Assembly (NCBI RefSeq): GCF_002078875.1
Contig: NC_034415.1
Location: 27,125,083 to 27,189,082, forward strand
Direction: 5' to 3'
Length of the DNA stretch: 64,000 bases
Origin: Numida meleagris
Lineage: Eukaryota > Chordata > Aves > Galliformes > Numididae
Part shown: positions 1-11,034 of the stretch, piece by piece
Position numbering within the stretch: position 1 is the first letter of the stretch
Layout of the letters: every line of letters starts with the position of its first letter
Position numbers and translations under genes: made by a program
Notes under the pieces: model-generated
What the model saw: the letters and a program-made list of their open reading frames with translations, nothing else
Told to the model about the DNA's origin: nothing
Databases searched by the model: none

Positions 1-3000
1 ATTTTCCTTAGTTCTAAACTTAAAAATTACCAATTTGGTCAGCTGAAAGTTCTTAACTTTCCCTTCTTCATGGGCTTTTTTAAATTGGATAGGACTCATG
101 AAAGTAGTTTTCAAAACAGATAAGTGTTGCAGACTTCATCTCCAAAATTCTATTACGTGACCAATTAATTGAGAAAAGGATGTTTATCGTGATGTCCCTT
201 GCATAAACTTTGTTCACATATTTGCCTTCCAGGATATGATTTCTAGTGGCATGGTTTACCTAAGAGTGTACATATATCTTAGTATCACCAGAGCGCTATC
301 TTTCTGTAAAAAGTTAAGTAATCCAAAGCCACTTCGAGGCGTTGTGTTAAACTCACTTGTAAAATTTTCTTACATGCAGCTCAGTCCTTCCCAAAACCCT
401 CAAGAGGACAAGTCTAGCACGTGATAGGTGAAGGAATAGGCAGGTATTTAAGTAGACGTATGAGCCATCAACCAGGTGTGGTTTTAGTAGGAATAGCATT
501 TTAGTCTTCTTCTCTAAATAGAAGAGGACTGACTTACTCATGGACCAAAATTCCCAAGTAACGTGTTGAAACTGTAGTTAGAACTGAGGGCACTGGTGAA
601 CGATATGATTCAGTTTATTTATTGTTTCAATTGGTTTTATTTCCTTTGCTTTGAGGGATTTGGTCTTTGAGATTAATATGATGGTCACTGTCACATCTGT
701 CTTGGATTCCTTGTTCCTCGAGAATAGCCCTAAGCAGTAAGCATTACAGAAGTCTCTCATTAGGAAGGAGTAGTCACAATCTTTCACGCAGTTATAGATG
801 GTAAAAGACACTGATTTAGCTCTGCTGCCTGAGAATCCATCAGCCCTGGTGGATTCAGCAAGTCCTTTGAAAGAAAACCATTTCCAGGCAGACTTTGGGC
901 TCTTGTCTATCATTCTTGATTAACAGTAAAATCTCCCTTTCTACTGTGAGCCACTTGTAGCAAGCCCTAGTCAGACACTGGGAGAATAAATAACAGAGCA
1001 TGATTTCAGAGAGAAAAATGCTTGCTCTGTCATGTGGCATCACTGTTTCTGAATTCTAAGGTAGTTCTCAATCTGTGACATTACCTAGAAGCTTACCTAC
1101 AAACTTAAAAGGAGGAGTGATGTGAGATCTGCCTCTGACTGCACTGCCCTTGTCATCTGCCAGGGAGTATTGGTACTCAGCCTCCCATGTCTGACCATAG
1201 GCTAGTAACAGAAATGTACTGAGCTTTGTGATTATTATTTTTTTTACCTGCTAGCCTGTCTCTCCTGCTATACCCTGCAAACCTCCAAATACAGAAATTG
1301 CCTATGGCAATCCCACAGTTCCTATCTGCGGTATTTGGACCCTTCTGCATCCCTATTCCTCTGCTTTCATTACTTACACAGAAGCAAGCTTGTGTGGAGA
1401 GACTGAAGGGGTGTTCCTCACAGAATCAGCAAACCTGAAGTACATTTTAGCTCTGGTAAAACTTAAAGCTGCTCACATTGCCTATATGTGTTTATTTCTA
1501 AATACACAAACATGAGATTGAGGTTACGGTTTGTTAGTACGGGTTTAGCCATAGCTCCTGCAACAACAGCCAGTGTCCACTTGCATCACTGAAGGCACTG
1601 AGCAAAGATAAAGTGGGGCTGATTGAGTAGTTAGTGACTCCACAGTTACTCTTAATGCATGGTAGTAGCCACTTATGGCAATGGTTTTGGACTTATAAAA
1701 GCAGATTGCAGTGAAGTAAGAAAATTAATGAAACGAGCTACTCTATTTTCTTTTATGATGTCATGATGAAAGAATAAATCATTTGGGGACAGTGCTGTTG
1801 ATGATGATGACTGCATTCAGCAGTCGTGCCCTTCCCGAGTGAAGGCTTAGGTATTGACTTTTCTGGTATGTCAGGAATCTGTTTCATGGTGATAAATCAG
1901 TTGAGATAATTAAGGAAATAAATGTTCACAGGAGTCGTATTGAGATTATTACATGACACGAAAACACTGTCAAACAACTGATAATTGAAAAGTTTTTAAA
2001 TCAGTCATTTTGAAGCCAAATGTATCTTATATATAGAATGCAATGGGAAAACACAAATTCTGTCCTTCTGAATAATGTTTTTCCAATTGGCTGGCACGTG
2101 GAACAAGTTTGTCTTATATATGCCAATTTACAAACATGTCCAATAATAGTAGAGAGAGCAACTGTTCCAAAGCTCTGCCAGTGTTCATCAGACACAGTGA
2201 CAGTAGCCACATCATTAATCTCACGGTATATTAGAAATAAAGTCACTGGAATGGAATGGTGTCAAAGGATAAATGTTTCCCCCTTTGAAAAAAAAAAAAA
2301 AAAAAAACTTCTCAGTTTCACTTCATTGTGTTGTCTTTTTTCTTTTTTTTTTTCCCCCTTCCCTTCAATAAATCCTTTGGTTTCACCTGACGTTTAGGTA
2401 ACAGTAGGAGACCAATATCCTATGTCAGAGCTCATTCTACAGTTATCAGTTTAGCATACCCTTAAATCCCTGCAATTGCTGTGCCAAGAGCAATCCACTC
2501 ACTGAGAGGTTAAACATATGCATTACATATTGAAACAATGTAAGTAGCATGTAATTAGCGTTGTTTATGCATTCTCACTTCAGATTCTACTTAAAACGTA
2601 CAATGTTTTTCAAGGCACTTAATGTTAGAGAGACTTAAATGAGCATTCATCTTGTCATTTTTAACTTTATTCATAAATAAGCACTCTAAATATATTTGAA
2701 TGAGTTATTGCATTAGATCCCATGAACTAATGCACACATGCTTGCATTAGAGAATGTAGTTTTTAATAAGATAGCTTTTTAAATGATAAAACTCATGAAT
2801 ATGGCAATTAAATTTACAAACTGTCATCAACAACTTTAACGAAATGTCTTTGAATCGGGGAGGGAGGGTGTTGAGGGGGCATTTCTCTGTCCTATTTTTC
2901 CCCCCTCTTTTTTCCTTTTTTTGAAGTCTTGTTCCATAAGGATTATAGCTCCCCCGCTGTTTGGAAAAGATAATTTCACTTGTAACACTAATAACTTGAG

Positions 3001-6000
3001 CAGGGAGAAGGCTGGCTGAGTGAATGGAATGCACTTCACTGCACATCTTGGCTTCGCTAGAAATCGGAAACAGATGGTCCTTGCGGCTGGCTTCCCACTC
3101 GGGCCCGCTCAGTGCCAGCCTGTGGTCGTTGGCTGGTTGCTGCTGGCACTGTGTGACTTGAACATAGTAGGACAGTGGCAAAAGAAATCAAATCTTTTTC
3201 ATTGAGCAGCAAACTGTAATGAAATTTGACAGATCTGACATTCTATACCCAACATCTAGTTAGAATATATTAACCTTTTAGTTTTCTTGAGCTCCTCTCC
3301 TACAAGTTATGAGTCTTCCTATTAGAGTTTTGCCGTGGCTTTGGAGATGGTAGGAAACCAGTATCTTCTAAACGCCCTGTTATGTCAGAGCTAAAATAAA
3401 TAGCTCAAGCTGTAAAGGAAACATCCTACATTCCCACCTAAGTGAGACAATAATAGCTGTGATCCAGCTGCATCAAAACAAATGTTGTAGTTTAGATTGA
3501 TGCTTTTGTTTTCTATGGATTTGCATTGACTTTCATTATTTATTTCTGAGGCAGAAGTCCTTCTTTCCCTCTGCAGGCTTCTCCCAGGTGTGAGCACCTT
3601 TCCTCTCCAGGAGGTCGGGCTGGCTGTCCCACGTTCTGGAGCCGGCAGAGAACGCGCTGCTAGGGCTGGTGCCTCTCAGCTGGAGAGTGTGCTGAGCTGT
3701 GCCATTGAGTTATGGCCACGGATTAGGAAATAGCTGGTTATATTTAAACTTCAGTGTTCAGTTTAGCGTTCCTTTACATTTCAGGTTGATAGAGAAGAAT
3801 TTTTATTTAAAATGTTTGTGTGTGTCATTCCTTCTCCTTCACTCCTTTCAGCTGCTCCTTCCTGTTTCCTTCAGACATGAAGTCACAGCGTCATCTTTGA
3901 TGACCGTGTGTCCGTGCTGCCAGAAGCAGGATCTCAGTGCTTGTTACAGATGAGCCAAAGAGAGGAATGCAGGTGGTGGGAAGCAAATCAGAGTAGTGAG
4001 GGGAAAATGGGGGGAATTACATACAGCAGAGCTACAGGGGAAATGCGAAGACCAACGACAACTTTCCTGGGGAGGGGAAAGGACTTCTTTCCCTGGGTTC
4101 AACAAGATCATCTGAAATGCATTTGTCATCTCGAGTAGCCAGCAGAAGCTTTACTGTTGTACTCATTTTGGCTCAAGAATCCTTGAAGGTGCAGTGGTCA
4201 CATGCTGCTTCTCCTCTTGTTTACGCCTTTAGCAACAGCAGATCCTCTTGATTGAAGCCAGGATTATAGGATTTCCAAAAGCTAGAACACGCATTCATTG
4301 TCAGCAACTTTGCATTAGTTCAGAGGCTGTCCAAAAATCGACTGCCTGCTCTCACATGGCACTTGAACTAATTGTCACCCTTTGAGATAAGGAAATCCTC
4401 TTGGTAACTCATCTAAGTACAGGCTTCCAAAGGAAGATGTCTCCCAAATTAGGAACAGATCTAAAATCATACAGTTGCAATCTTCCAAAAAAGTCCTAAG
4501 CAATTCCCACTGCAGAAATAAGGAGGGTGAAGAGAATAAAAGAAGTGTTAATGAGCAGTAGGTACAATGCAGTTAACAGACATTCTAGTAAAGAGTACTG
4601 ACATCCTAAAGCTGTGTCTGGTACTGGGAGCCACGCGCTGTTCTGCTGGGTTTCTTTTACCAACACGAATAGTAGAAGCCAACATTTGGAGAAAGCGCCC
4701 GCTATGCCAACATTTCTAATGCTCTCATGCATTCAGTTTCCAGTAGACTGTAAAATGCCAGCTTGATAGAGTCATCTGAATTAATATATATATGTTATTA
4801 GCGTTTTTTTAGCATTCATTCCTGGTTCCTCACACTGGATAGCAGCAATGATCTCACCCAAACGTGCTGCCGAGGGCAGATGCGGGGAGGCACGCTTGTG
4901 CTGTTTGTGCCGCGGCCGGTAGTTCTGCTCAGCAAATAGGCACGTTTCTTTCTGTTTAGTTGGCCACTTCTCCAGGAGGAAGTCAGAAAGCAACTGGCAA
5001 GTATGTGAATTTGTTGCTTGAGGCCTAAAGCTGTCGGAAAACAAATCTCTTCCCCCGTAGCCCACAAACACATATACCTAACATTTCCAACTTAAAGTAT
5101 CACTCGTAGATTGCAAGCGTTTTTATTTTGCAGCTGTGTCTGCGTGAATGTCCATGCATCGTGAAAGCTTTCTCTTTCTTCAGAGCAGATCTGGTTTAGA
5201 AGCACACATCTTTGTGGCTTATTAGTCTTTGGAAGGCATCGTTTTGTCCTAGTACTATTCACAGCGAGTGTTGTGCAGAATGCTGATTGACAAGAGTTAA
5301 ATTCAAAACATGTAGCCATTTTCTGGTGTGTGGTTTTTTTCCTGATTGAAGGAAAACTACTTAGATGTTTGTTTCCAAAACGGCATCTGTCAGCAATCAA
5401 AGGGGAAAAATTGCATAAAACAAATGCAATTGTTTGGAGTAGCGTTTCCTGGATCATGTTAAATGCTTGATTTGCTCCCCATTATGCTCACCAAATAATT
5501 TTATTTTCCACAATAATTGCAATATTTAACATGTTGTATTTAATCTCATTTTAATGCTATTAACAACAGCAGCTTATGAAAGGAATAATTGCTTCATGGG
5601 TAAGAACCCACCATCCTCAGCATCGGAAAGAACAATGGCAAAGTTAACTGCACCTAATTGTTCTGAATTTAAAACACAGTTAACCAACAGCGCTCCTCAT
5701 TTCTTTGCACATAAGTGCTACACTGTCAGGAAGGAAATGGTTTCATGCTTCTGTCATTCATAAGCTGAAAAGTGCACGCTCTCCTGAAAAACTGTTTATT
5801 CAGTGTGTTTTTAATTAATATTCTGAAGCCAAGTAATGTATTGGTATAGGAAGACCTAAGTACTCTCAAAGCACTGGTTAATAGAGCAATCAAGAGAAAG
5901 TTTGTCAGTAGATCTATAACTACATCAGACAGTGGAAAGCTGTGTAGACCGGACAGAGATTCAGCAGAACTTGACGGGGAAGGCGTGTGGCACAACTGGC

Positions 6001-6597
6001 TATAAAATACTGAATAAATTATAAGTAGGGCGGGTGAGTTGTTTGTTTGGAGAGGCAGGAGCAAATACAGCGACATAAAATTGAATTTGACGCTCGGTCA
6101 AAGGCTGATTGTTGCTTAAGCTTTTTACTTTTATTTTGTACGTTATTGCGAGGGAGCTTTTGCAGTAAGCAGCAGCCACAGAGGACAGGTAGCACTGACG
6201 AGCCTGGAGTAAGAGAAGACGATAAACGCTTTGGCTGGCCAGTGCAGGGACAGTTCCTGGCACTGCCTCTGTGAGGTTTTTTATGGACGCTGACTAAAAC
6301 TTAACACTTCCCATGCTAGTCAGACCTTTACTGTAAATAGCAGTGATGTTGTACCTGCTATCCAGAGCCAAAAAAAAAAAAAAACAAACACGCTCATAAA
6401 ACTGGGATGGGATGTGAATTAGTTCTATGAAGTATGCCCTAATGTATTTTTCTGTGCAGTCCCAAGAGATGGTTAGAGTCGGGGCAAAAACAAAACCTAA
6501 CCCCTGAATGTTACATTGGCACTTTGTACTTTATGCTAAGTCATCTGCTTATCTTGCACATCACAGAAATCTGAAGGTATTATTAAAGCTCAATGAA
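1..6597. other. Upstream non-coding DNA, no supported gene
   Basis: AT-rich sequence with only short scattered open frames on both strands and no recognisable domain, splice-bounded exon or gene end. It holds an A20 run at 2288-2307, an A14 run near 6371-6384, a cluster of NFI-like half-sites (3012-3147) and a homeodomain-motif-rich AT block (about 5440-5700). No CR1 copy was recognised here. Given the NFIA exon at 8310 on the plus strand, this is inferred to be intergenic or distal promoter DNA 5' of NFIA. Confidence 0.6.
2288..2307. repeat. A20 homopolymer run
   Basis: An uninterrupted run of A, followed about 30 bases later by a T-rich stretch at 2337-2353. No CR1 or SINE body is visible next to it, so it is not clearly a retroposon tail. 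It is a simple repeat likely to vary in length. Confidence 0.8.
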
Positions 6598-6835
6598 AGT
6601 TGGCTCTGTCCTGTACTGAATGATGGTTTTGTCATCTGTGCAGTCAAGAATCGCAACTTTGCTGCAGCCAAATAGTTAAACAATTGATAGCACACAAACA
6701 ATCAAATGAAGAATTGTGCGCCCACGAGCTTCCTTTTTTGATACAAACAGAAATAGATATTGTTTAAAATAGAGTGGATAATTTTGATCCATTTTCCTTT
6801 TGCATGCAAATCACAAAAGATTTGCAGAGCGTGGC
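6598..6835. promoter_or_regulatory. Candidate regulatory block with palindromic octamer motif
   Basis: About 1.5 kb before the NFIA start codon lies an AT-rich block dense in transcription-factor-like words. TTTGCATGCAAA (6799-6810) is a perfect 12-base palindrome. With the following T it contains the POU octamer ATGCAAAT at 6804-6811, overlapped by a 7-base octamer-like word on the other strand. AACAATTG and AACAATC words resembling SOX sites lie between 6670 and 6710. No open frame of interest is present. Its position suggests a promoter-proximal enhancer, but conservation cannot be assessed from one sequence. Confidence 0.3.
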
Positions 6836-6889
6836 TCTTTGAGAGAGCGAGTTGTATCAGCCTCAGCTCAGCAGACCTAGGAAATATTC

Positions 6890-7050
6890 TGGGTGAGTCT
6901 CCTTGCCGGTGCAGAAGTTGATTCTGCTGAGCACTTGAGGAAGGGCACTGCTGCTGAGCTCCAAGTGCCGTGCTCCCGAGGGCTCTCAGAGCTGGGCATC
7001 CCTCGCTCCCTGCGCGCCAGCCGGGCGCTGCAAGTGGAAAGCGCTTGCTG
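6890..7050. promoter_or_regulatory. CpG-richer patch upstream of the NFIA exon
   Basis: A locally GC-rich segment in an AT-rich neighbourhood. It carries several CpG dinucleotides concentrated at about 6960-7040, including GCGCGCC and CCGGGCG words. It starts just after a donor-like CTGGGTGAGT at 6888-6897. It could be a small CpG-island promoter or the end of a non-coding upstream exon; neither is shown by the sequence alone. Confidence 0.3.
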
Positions 7051-8040
7051 TCTCTTTAATGCTTAGCTGTCATAAAGTCATACTTGTGTTTTACTGTGCC
7101 CCACCAGAGGTGGGAGAGCACGTAGTTATCTTGTGCTTGATTTTCCAGGAAGGGGCTTTATTACGGAGCATTGCCAGCTATTTGTAACATTTCAAAACTG
7201 TTTATTCTGGAGTTATATTTTCTCCAAGTGATCTGCCAATTCCTCATTTACATGACGAACCTTGTAGAGAGCACTGTGTTTTGTGGGAGGAAGGAACAAA
7301 CCTCTGTGAGGCTTTGGGGGTTATTACCCAGTGTTAGGAAGTGTTACGTTAAAAACAATTTTTGAAATATATAGTAGCAAAAATAGAGAAAAAATATATT
7401 TTTTAAAAAAGACAAGAAAGGAATTGTTTAGTTCTTCTGGAGCACTTTTGCCACTTGAACCTTCTGCTGAAAAGTTACTCATTTAAACAATAAGATCTGG
7501 TATCTAAAATCAAGAAGGAACAAAGAGCCAAAACTTTTTTGTCTCCTTTATTAAAAAAATAAAGAGCGATTGATTTTTTCAGAAAGCTTCTCTCGATCAA
7601 GAAATAAACTTGAGCAGCTTCTACTTTTCTTTTGGTTAAATGATTATATGCGCAGTTATGAAAGAATGCAAAAGATGCAATTATTTTTTGCTCAATCTTT
7701 TTTTTGCCCGCTCGCATACATGAGAAAAGTAGCTGCGATAAACAGATACTGAATCAGACTGAAACTCTTTTTCAACAAAAAAAAAAAAAAAGGAAAAAAA
7801 ATACCCCAAACATTGCATGATAGTCTCTAAGCAGTTCCATCTGTCAAGCAGAAATTTTAGGCTAATAGCCTGTGGCGATCTCCCTCCGCAGTCCACTACC
7901 TGCCTTTGTCCTATTAAATCTCTTTATTCTTCTTAAAAAAAGGAAAAGGAGGAAAGGAAAGAAAAACCTTGCAGACCAAAATCATCTGAGTGATGAAGCC
8001 CTAATTTTGACCGCCTCTCTTTGATGTTGAGCAGTGGGTT
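7051..8040. other. AT-rich non-coding DNA before the NFIA leader
   Basis: No supported coding region. Contents are simple A-rich runs (7777-7791 followed by more A) and purine-rich GGAAAGG-type stretches at about 7936-7970. It may belong to the promoter or an unspliced leader of the NFIA distal transcript, but no TSS signal stands out. Confidence 0.5.
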
Positions 8041-8047
8041 CTTATTT

Positions 8048-8113
8048 AAAAAAAAAAAAGAGAGAGAGAGAGAGGGAGAGGGGGAGAGAGAGGGAGCGAG
8101 AGAGAGGAGAAGA
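8048..8113. repeat. A tract followed by (GA)n polypurine microsatellite
   Basis: Twelve A bases lead into an interrupted GA/GGGA repeat that is purine only for about 65 bases apart from a single C. Such tracts can bind GAGA-type factors and can form triplex structures. It lies about 200 bases before the NFIA start codon, so it is either at the promoter or inside the leader. Confidence 0.85.
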
Positions 8114-8211
8114 CAGTGCTGGAAGCAGATGACTTTTCATCTCCACTTCACCTTGCCACTGGGTCTGTGAGAGATTGGTTCATTGTCAAGGAGATTTTTT
8201 TTTTTTTACCC

Positions 8212-8280
8212 ATGATTCCATATGGTATGGACCGGGCTACATGTTGCCCAACATGCCAGTGCAAATGTTTTCTCAATTAG
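8212..8280 (+). promoter_or_regulatory. Upstream ORF 1 in the NFIA leader (22 codons)
   Basis: An ATG-to-TAG frame of 22 codons. The peptide is cysteine-rich, with four cysteines in its second half. The first ATG has C at -3 and A at +4 (weak), but an internal in-frame ATG at 8227 has G at -3 and G at +4 (strong context). It ends 29 bases before the NFIA ATG and lies in another frame. If the leader is unspliced, it should reduce initiation at NFIA or force reinitiation. No known product is recognised. Confidence 0.45.
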
Positions 8281-8303
8281 GTGTCTTATCTCCCGTGAGT
8301 TAG
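8241..8303 (+). promoter_or_regulatory. Upstream ORF 2 in the NFIA leader (20 codons, same frame as NFIA)
   Basis: Twenty codons then TAG, in the same frame as the NFIA start and ending six bases before it. The first ATG is in weak context; an internal ATG at 8253 has A at -3. It overlaps upstream ORF 1 by 40 bases. The very short gap to the NFIA ATG makes reinitiation there inefficient and may favour the next ATG at 8331. The role is inferred. Confidence 0.4.
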
Positions 8304-8309
8304 CATCAG

Positions 8310-8405
8310 ATGAAGCTTGCTGACAGCATAATGGCAGGGAAAACCTCCGACGGCTCCATCAAATGGCAGCTCTGCTACGACATCTCGGCCAGAACTTGGT
8401 GGATG
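8310..8405 (+). CDS. NFIA: NFIA alternative first coding exon (N-terminus, partial gene)
   Basis: Nuclear factor I/A is a nuclear DNA-binding transcription factor that recognises TTGGC(N5)GCCAA as a dimer and directs glial, renal and other development. This exon encodes 32 residues beginning MKLADS and ending with the tail IKWQLCYDISARTWWM. I recognise this from memory as the alternative N-terminus of a long NFIA isoform, replacing the nine-residue start of the common form. The exon ends after a complete codon at GTGAGT (8406-8411), so it would join in phase 0 to the exon whose product starts DEFHPF, which encodes the NFI DNA-binding domain. That exon is not in the window. The start at 8310 is preferred because an in-frame TAG lies nine bases upstream. 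However, its context is weak (C at -3, A at +4), while the in-frame ATG at 8331 (codon 8) has A at -3 and G at +4 and may be the main start. Being an NFI-family gene is near certain if the exon is used; NFIA over NFIB, NFIC or NFIX rests on recall of this N-terminus. Confidence 0.8.
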
Positions 8406-8679
8406 GTGAGTTGGCAGCAGGGCTGCTTTTTTTTTCTCCCTTTTCTACTTTCCCTCCCTCTTTGACAAAATGTCCCAGACCTCACATTTATCAAATTAAC
8501 ATTTGATTTTTTTCACACTCTTCAGTAGAGCAGCCTCACACTTGCCCCACTTGTGTGCTTTCCCCTGTGTAACAGGAGACCGTTAATGTGCACTACAGTT
8601 TCCACAGGGAAGCTTTTTCAATTCTCCTTAAGGAGGAAAAAAAAAAAAAAAAAGAAAAACCATGCAAAGAAGTAGTTTG

Positions 8680-9010
8680 CAAAAGCCTTGTGCAGAGTAA
8701 CTTGTCACAGCCGGCTGCCTCGCGCTCACTTTGTTTTACTTTATCTGCTGCTTTCAAGCGTCCGTGTGCATGTGCGTTTTTTTACCGTGCAATATTTTGT
8801 AAAGAGGGGAGGTGGAAAGTTCATTCCGCTGCAAAGCGAGTTGATGGCTGTAAAAGCCTGGACCGGTGCGGGAGTGTCATGGTGTAAAACCATCACGTGT
8901 GCGGGGAGCGCGTTTTGTGAGGTGCTGCCGCAGACCCCGCTCTCACTTCCCTCTCCGCTCGTTTACGTGAGAACAGGTTACGGGGCTGCGCTGACCTGGA
9001 GCCATGTGTC
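8680..9010. promoter_or_regulatory. CpG-enriched stretch just 3' of the NFIA exon
   Basis: CpG dinucleotides are clearly denser here than in the surrounding sequence (CCGG, CGCG, GACCGG, GCGGGAG and GCGCG words). The stretch starts about 280 bases after the splice donor. It may be the 3' shoulder of a CpG-poor promoter domain. No coding content is supported, although two overlapping short frames (99 and 122 codons) remain open because of the composition. Confidence 0.35.
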
Positions 9011-11012
9011 ACAGATCCCACTGAGCCCGGCTCACACTGCTTTGGGGCGCAATTAAAGTTTCAATAAAGTCCCATCGTGCTCCGTAGAACGAGTTAACTA
9101 GCATGTCATGGTCAGCCGGGCCAGACAACCTTTGACATCTTGAATCTATAAGAGGTAGGGTGAGTTGGGAGGATGCACAATAGCCCATTGTGGCAGAAGA
9201 TGCAAGTCCTGTTGCGAGGAAGAGAGTCCTCAAATCATTACTGCCCTCGTTAGCGTGTTGTCCGTTAGGGATTAATTCGTTAGCAGCGCATTTTTAGTTT
9301 TCTGTAATTATTATTCTTGTGGCAAGCGTGAATTCTTCCAGTGAGAGGAAAAGTTTGCTGCCAGGACAATGAATGTATTATCCGCTCCTAACTGGACCGT
9401 GAACCTCAGCTCGTTTCACATAGATATCAGTTAAAAAAGGACCGGCGAGTGGAATTACAAAACAAGGCATGATCACTTTCATTGTATGATACGCTGAAAC
9501 AAGCCGGGTCTCTCCCTCCCCCTCGCCGCCCCGGACCAATTTTGGTATCATTTGGAAAGTTTAAGACCTCTGAGGACTTGAAAGACTTTTAAAAGTGAGA
9601 TCCGGAAGGTTTTTATTCTGCAGCTTGGTGGTGGCCATTGTGTGTATCATGTGGCTTGTATTTAAAGGTGTTTGGGCTCGGGTTTGTCAGTTTTGTTTTG
9701 TCTAAAGTCTTAATTTTTTAACCGGCTATTAGAGGTTTGCCAGCGGTTGCCAGTGAAATGTAACATGCAGCTTTTGGTTAACAAGGATAGGGGAGGCTAA
9801 CCACTTTCTTATAGTACTGATTTTCCAATTAGACTTTCTGCCAGGGGAAGTTGGAGGGGGAAGGGGTATTTGCATGCACATAAACTGCTGACTATTCATG
9901 TGACTTTTTTTTAGCTTGTTAAACCCTTGTAAATAAGACTATTGAATCTCAGTTATCATTTTCAAAGCAAAGTTTTAGCCTGCCTGTTTTAACCTCACCG
10001 TCTGTCTCGTGCTGTGATTTTGCCTTATTCTAAGCTATCTGTATATTTTATTACTGCTCCTCTTTTATTGTCTATCGGCTGCTTTTATGATGAGGTACGT
10101 CAATGTTTATTATTTAATAAGTATCCTCGAATGCTACTAGGCAGTTATTGTCACCCTTCAGAAAGGACCCGAGGAAGTTTCATTGCAGTCACATTTATTT
10201 CGCAGATGTTTTAGTACCGTGAATATAATATGTAAAAATGCTGGAAACATTTAGTAATGCACTTGCCTAAAAATAAACAGTTTTATAACCACACATGCTG
10301 TTGTTTAGATTAAACATTGCCGAAAAGTTCTTCTTAAACTTGAACGTCACACCATTTATTTTCTGAGAGAACAAAACCCCCGCTAAAATAGCCTTGTTTT
10401 TGTGGCAGGAGTTGCGCTGGATGAAAGAGATGTTATTTTTAACCAAAATGAATAATTCAAGATCTTTACAATAGATGCGTTAATTGCAAATAATTTTCAT
10501 ACAAAGTTTCAATTATTGATGGAGTAATAAGCAGTTTTTCATGCAGTCTGTGAATCGAAAACGTACAACAAAAACTAGATATCTCTTATTTTGCTCACCC
10601 CCAAATCTCTTCACATTTGCCACGTTCTTTTAATCAAAAGTAAGCTAGAGAGCTGATCTTAACGTTTTAAAGACAAATAAAGCTTTTAAAATTACCTCAT
10701 GCATCGTCTGGCTGCACAAAATCTCAGCTGCATAGAGCTAAACTTCGGTTTGGTACTGCCAGCATACAAAGAGATGAGTGAATACCCCTTGCACCCATAT
10801 GGACTCAGCTGCCAGCACTGTGATATGCAATTTTGCTTTTTAATGAATCGTAAACAATTTGTGTGTCAAACGAGGGAGTTTGTTTTCTTTCTGGAGCAGG
10901 TTCTAAATCAGGTTTAAGCTATGGCTGTGTACTGTACCGGAGTATTATGCCCAAATTTAAAGGTTCTGTGTCATTTTGATGAAAAGACCTGTTATAATGA
11001 AAGAAACGGCTT
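9011..11012. other. Intron, AT-rich with homeodomain-type motifs
   Basis: No gene seen. Several dense AT words occur, for example ATTTGCATGCAC at about 9868-9879 (octamer-like) and TTAATTGCAAATAATTTTCAT at 10480-10500. AATTATTGATGG at 10511-10522 resembles PBX/HOX sites. No mobile-element sequence was recognised. It is a plausible enhancer zone close to the promoter, but this is inference. Confidence 0.4.
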
Positions 11013-11021
11013 TATAAAAGG
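11013..11021 (+). promoter_or_regulatory. TATA-like box before a CT tract
   Basis: TATAAAAGG is a near-perfect TATA box. The usual 25-30 base spacing would place initiation at about 11040-11046, inside the pyrimidine tract, which resembles a TCT-type initiator. It could be an alternative NFIA or enhancer-RNA promoter, or coincidence in AT-rich DNA. There is no protein-coding frame directly after it. Confidence 0.25.
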
Positions 11022-11034
11022 CTGGGTGTAGTAA

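Larger units (their letters stand above)
8041..8309 (+). promoter_or_regulatory. NFIA: Probable core promoter and 5' leader of the distal NFIA transcript
   Basis: The stretch directly before the NFIA start codon. It begins with a TTATTTAAAA word that could act as a degenerate TATA element, runs through the GA tract, and then becomes a mixed-composition leader of about 190 bases with two upstream ORFs. An in-frame TAG at 8301-8303 sits nine bases before the start codon, so the NFIA frame cannot extend further 5' in an unspliced transcript. Alternatively, TTTTCTCAATTAG ending at 8280 is an acceptable splice acceptor, so the coding exon could begin at 8281 with more distal non-coding exons. The TSS cannot be placed without transcript data. 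Confidence 0.4.
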
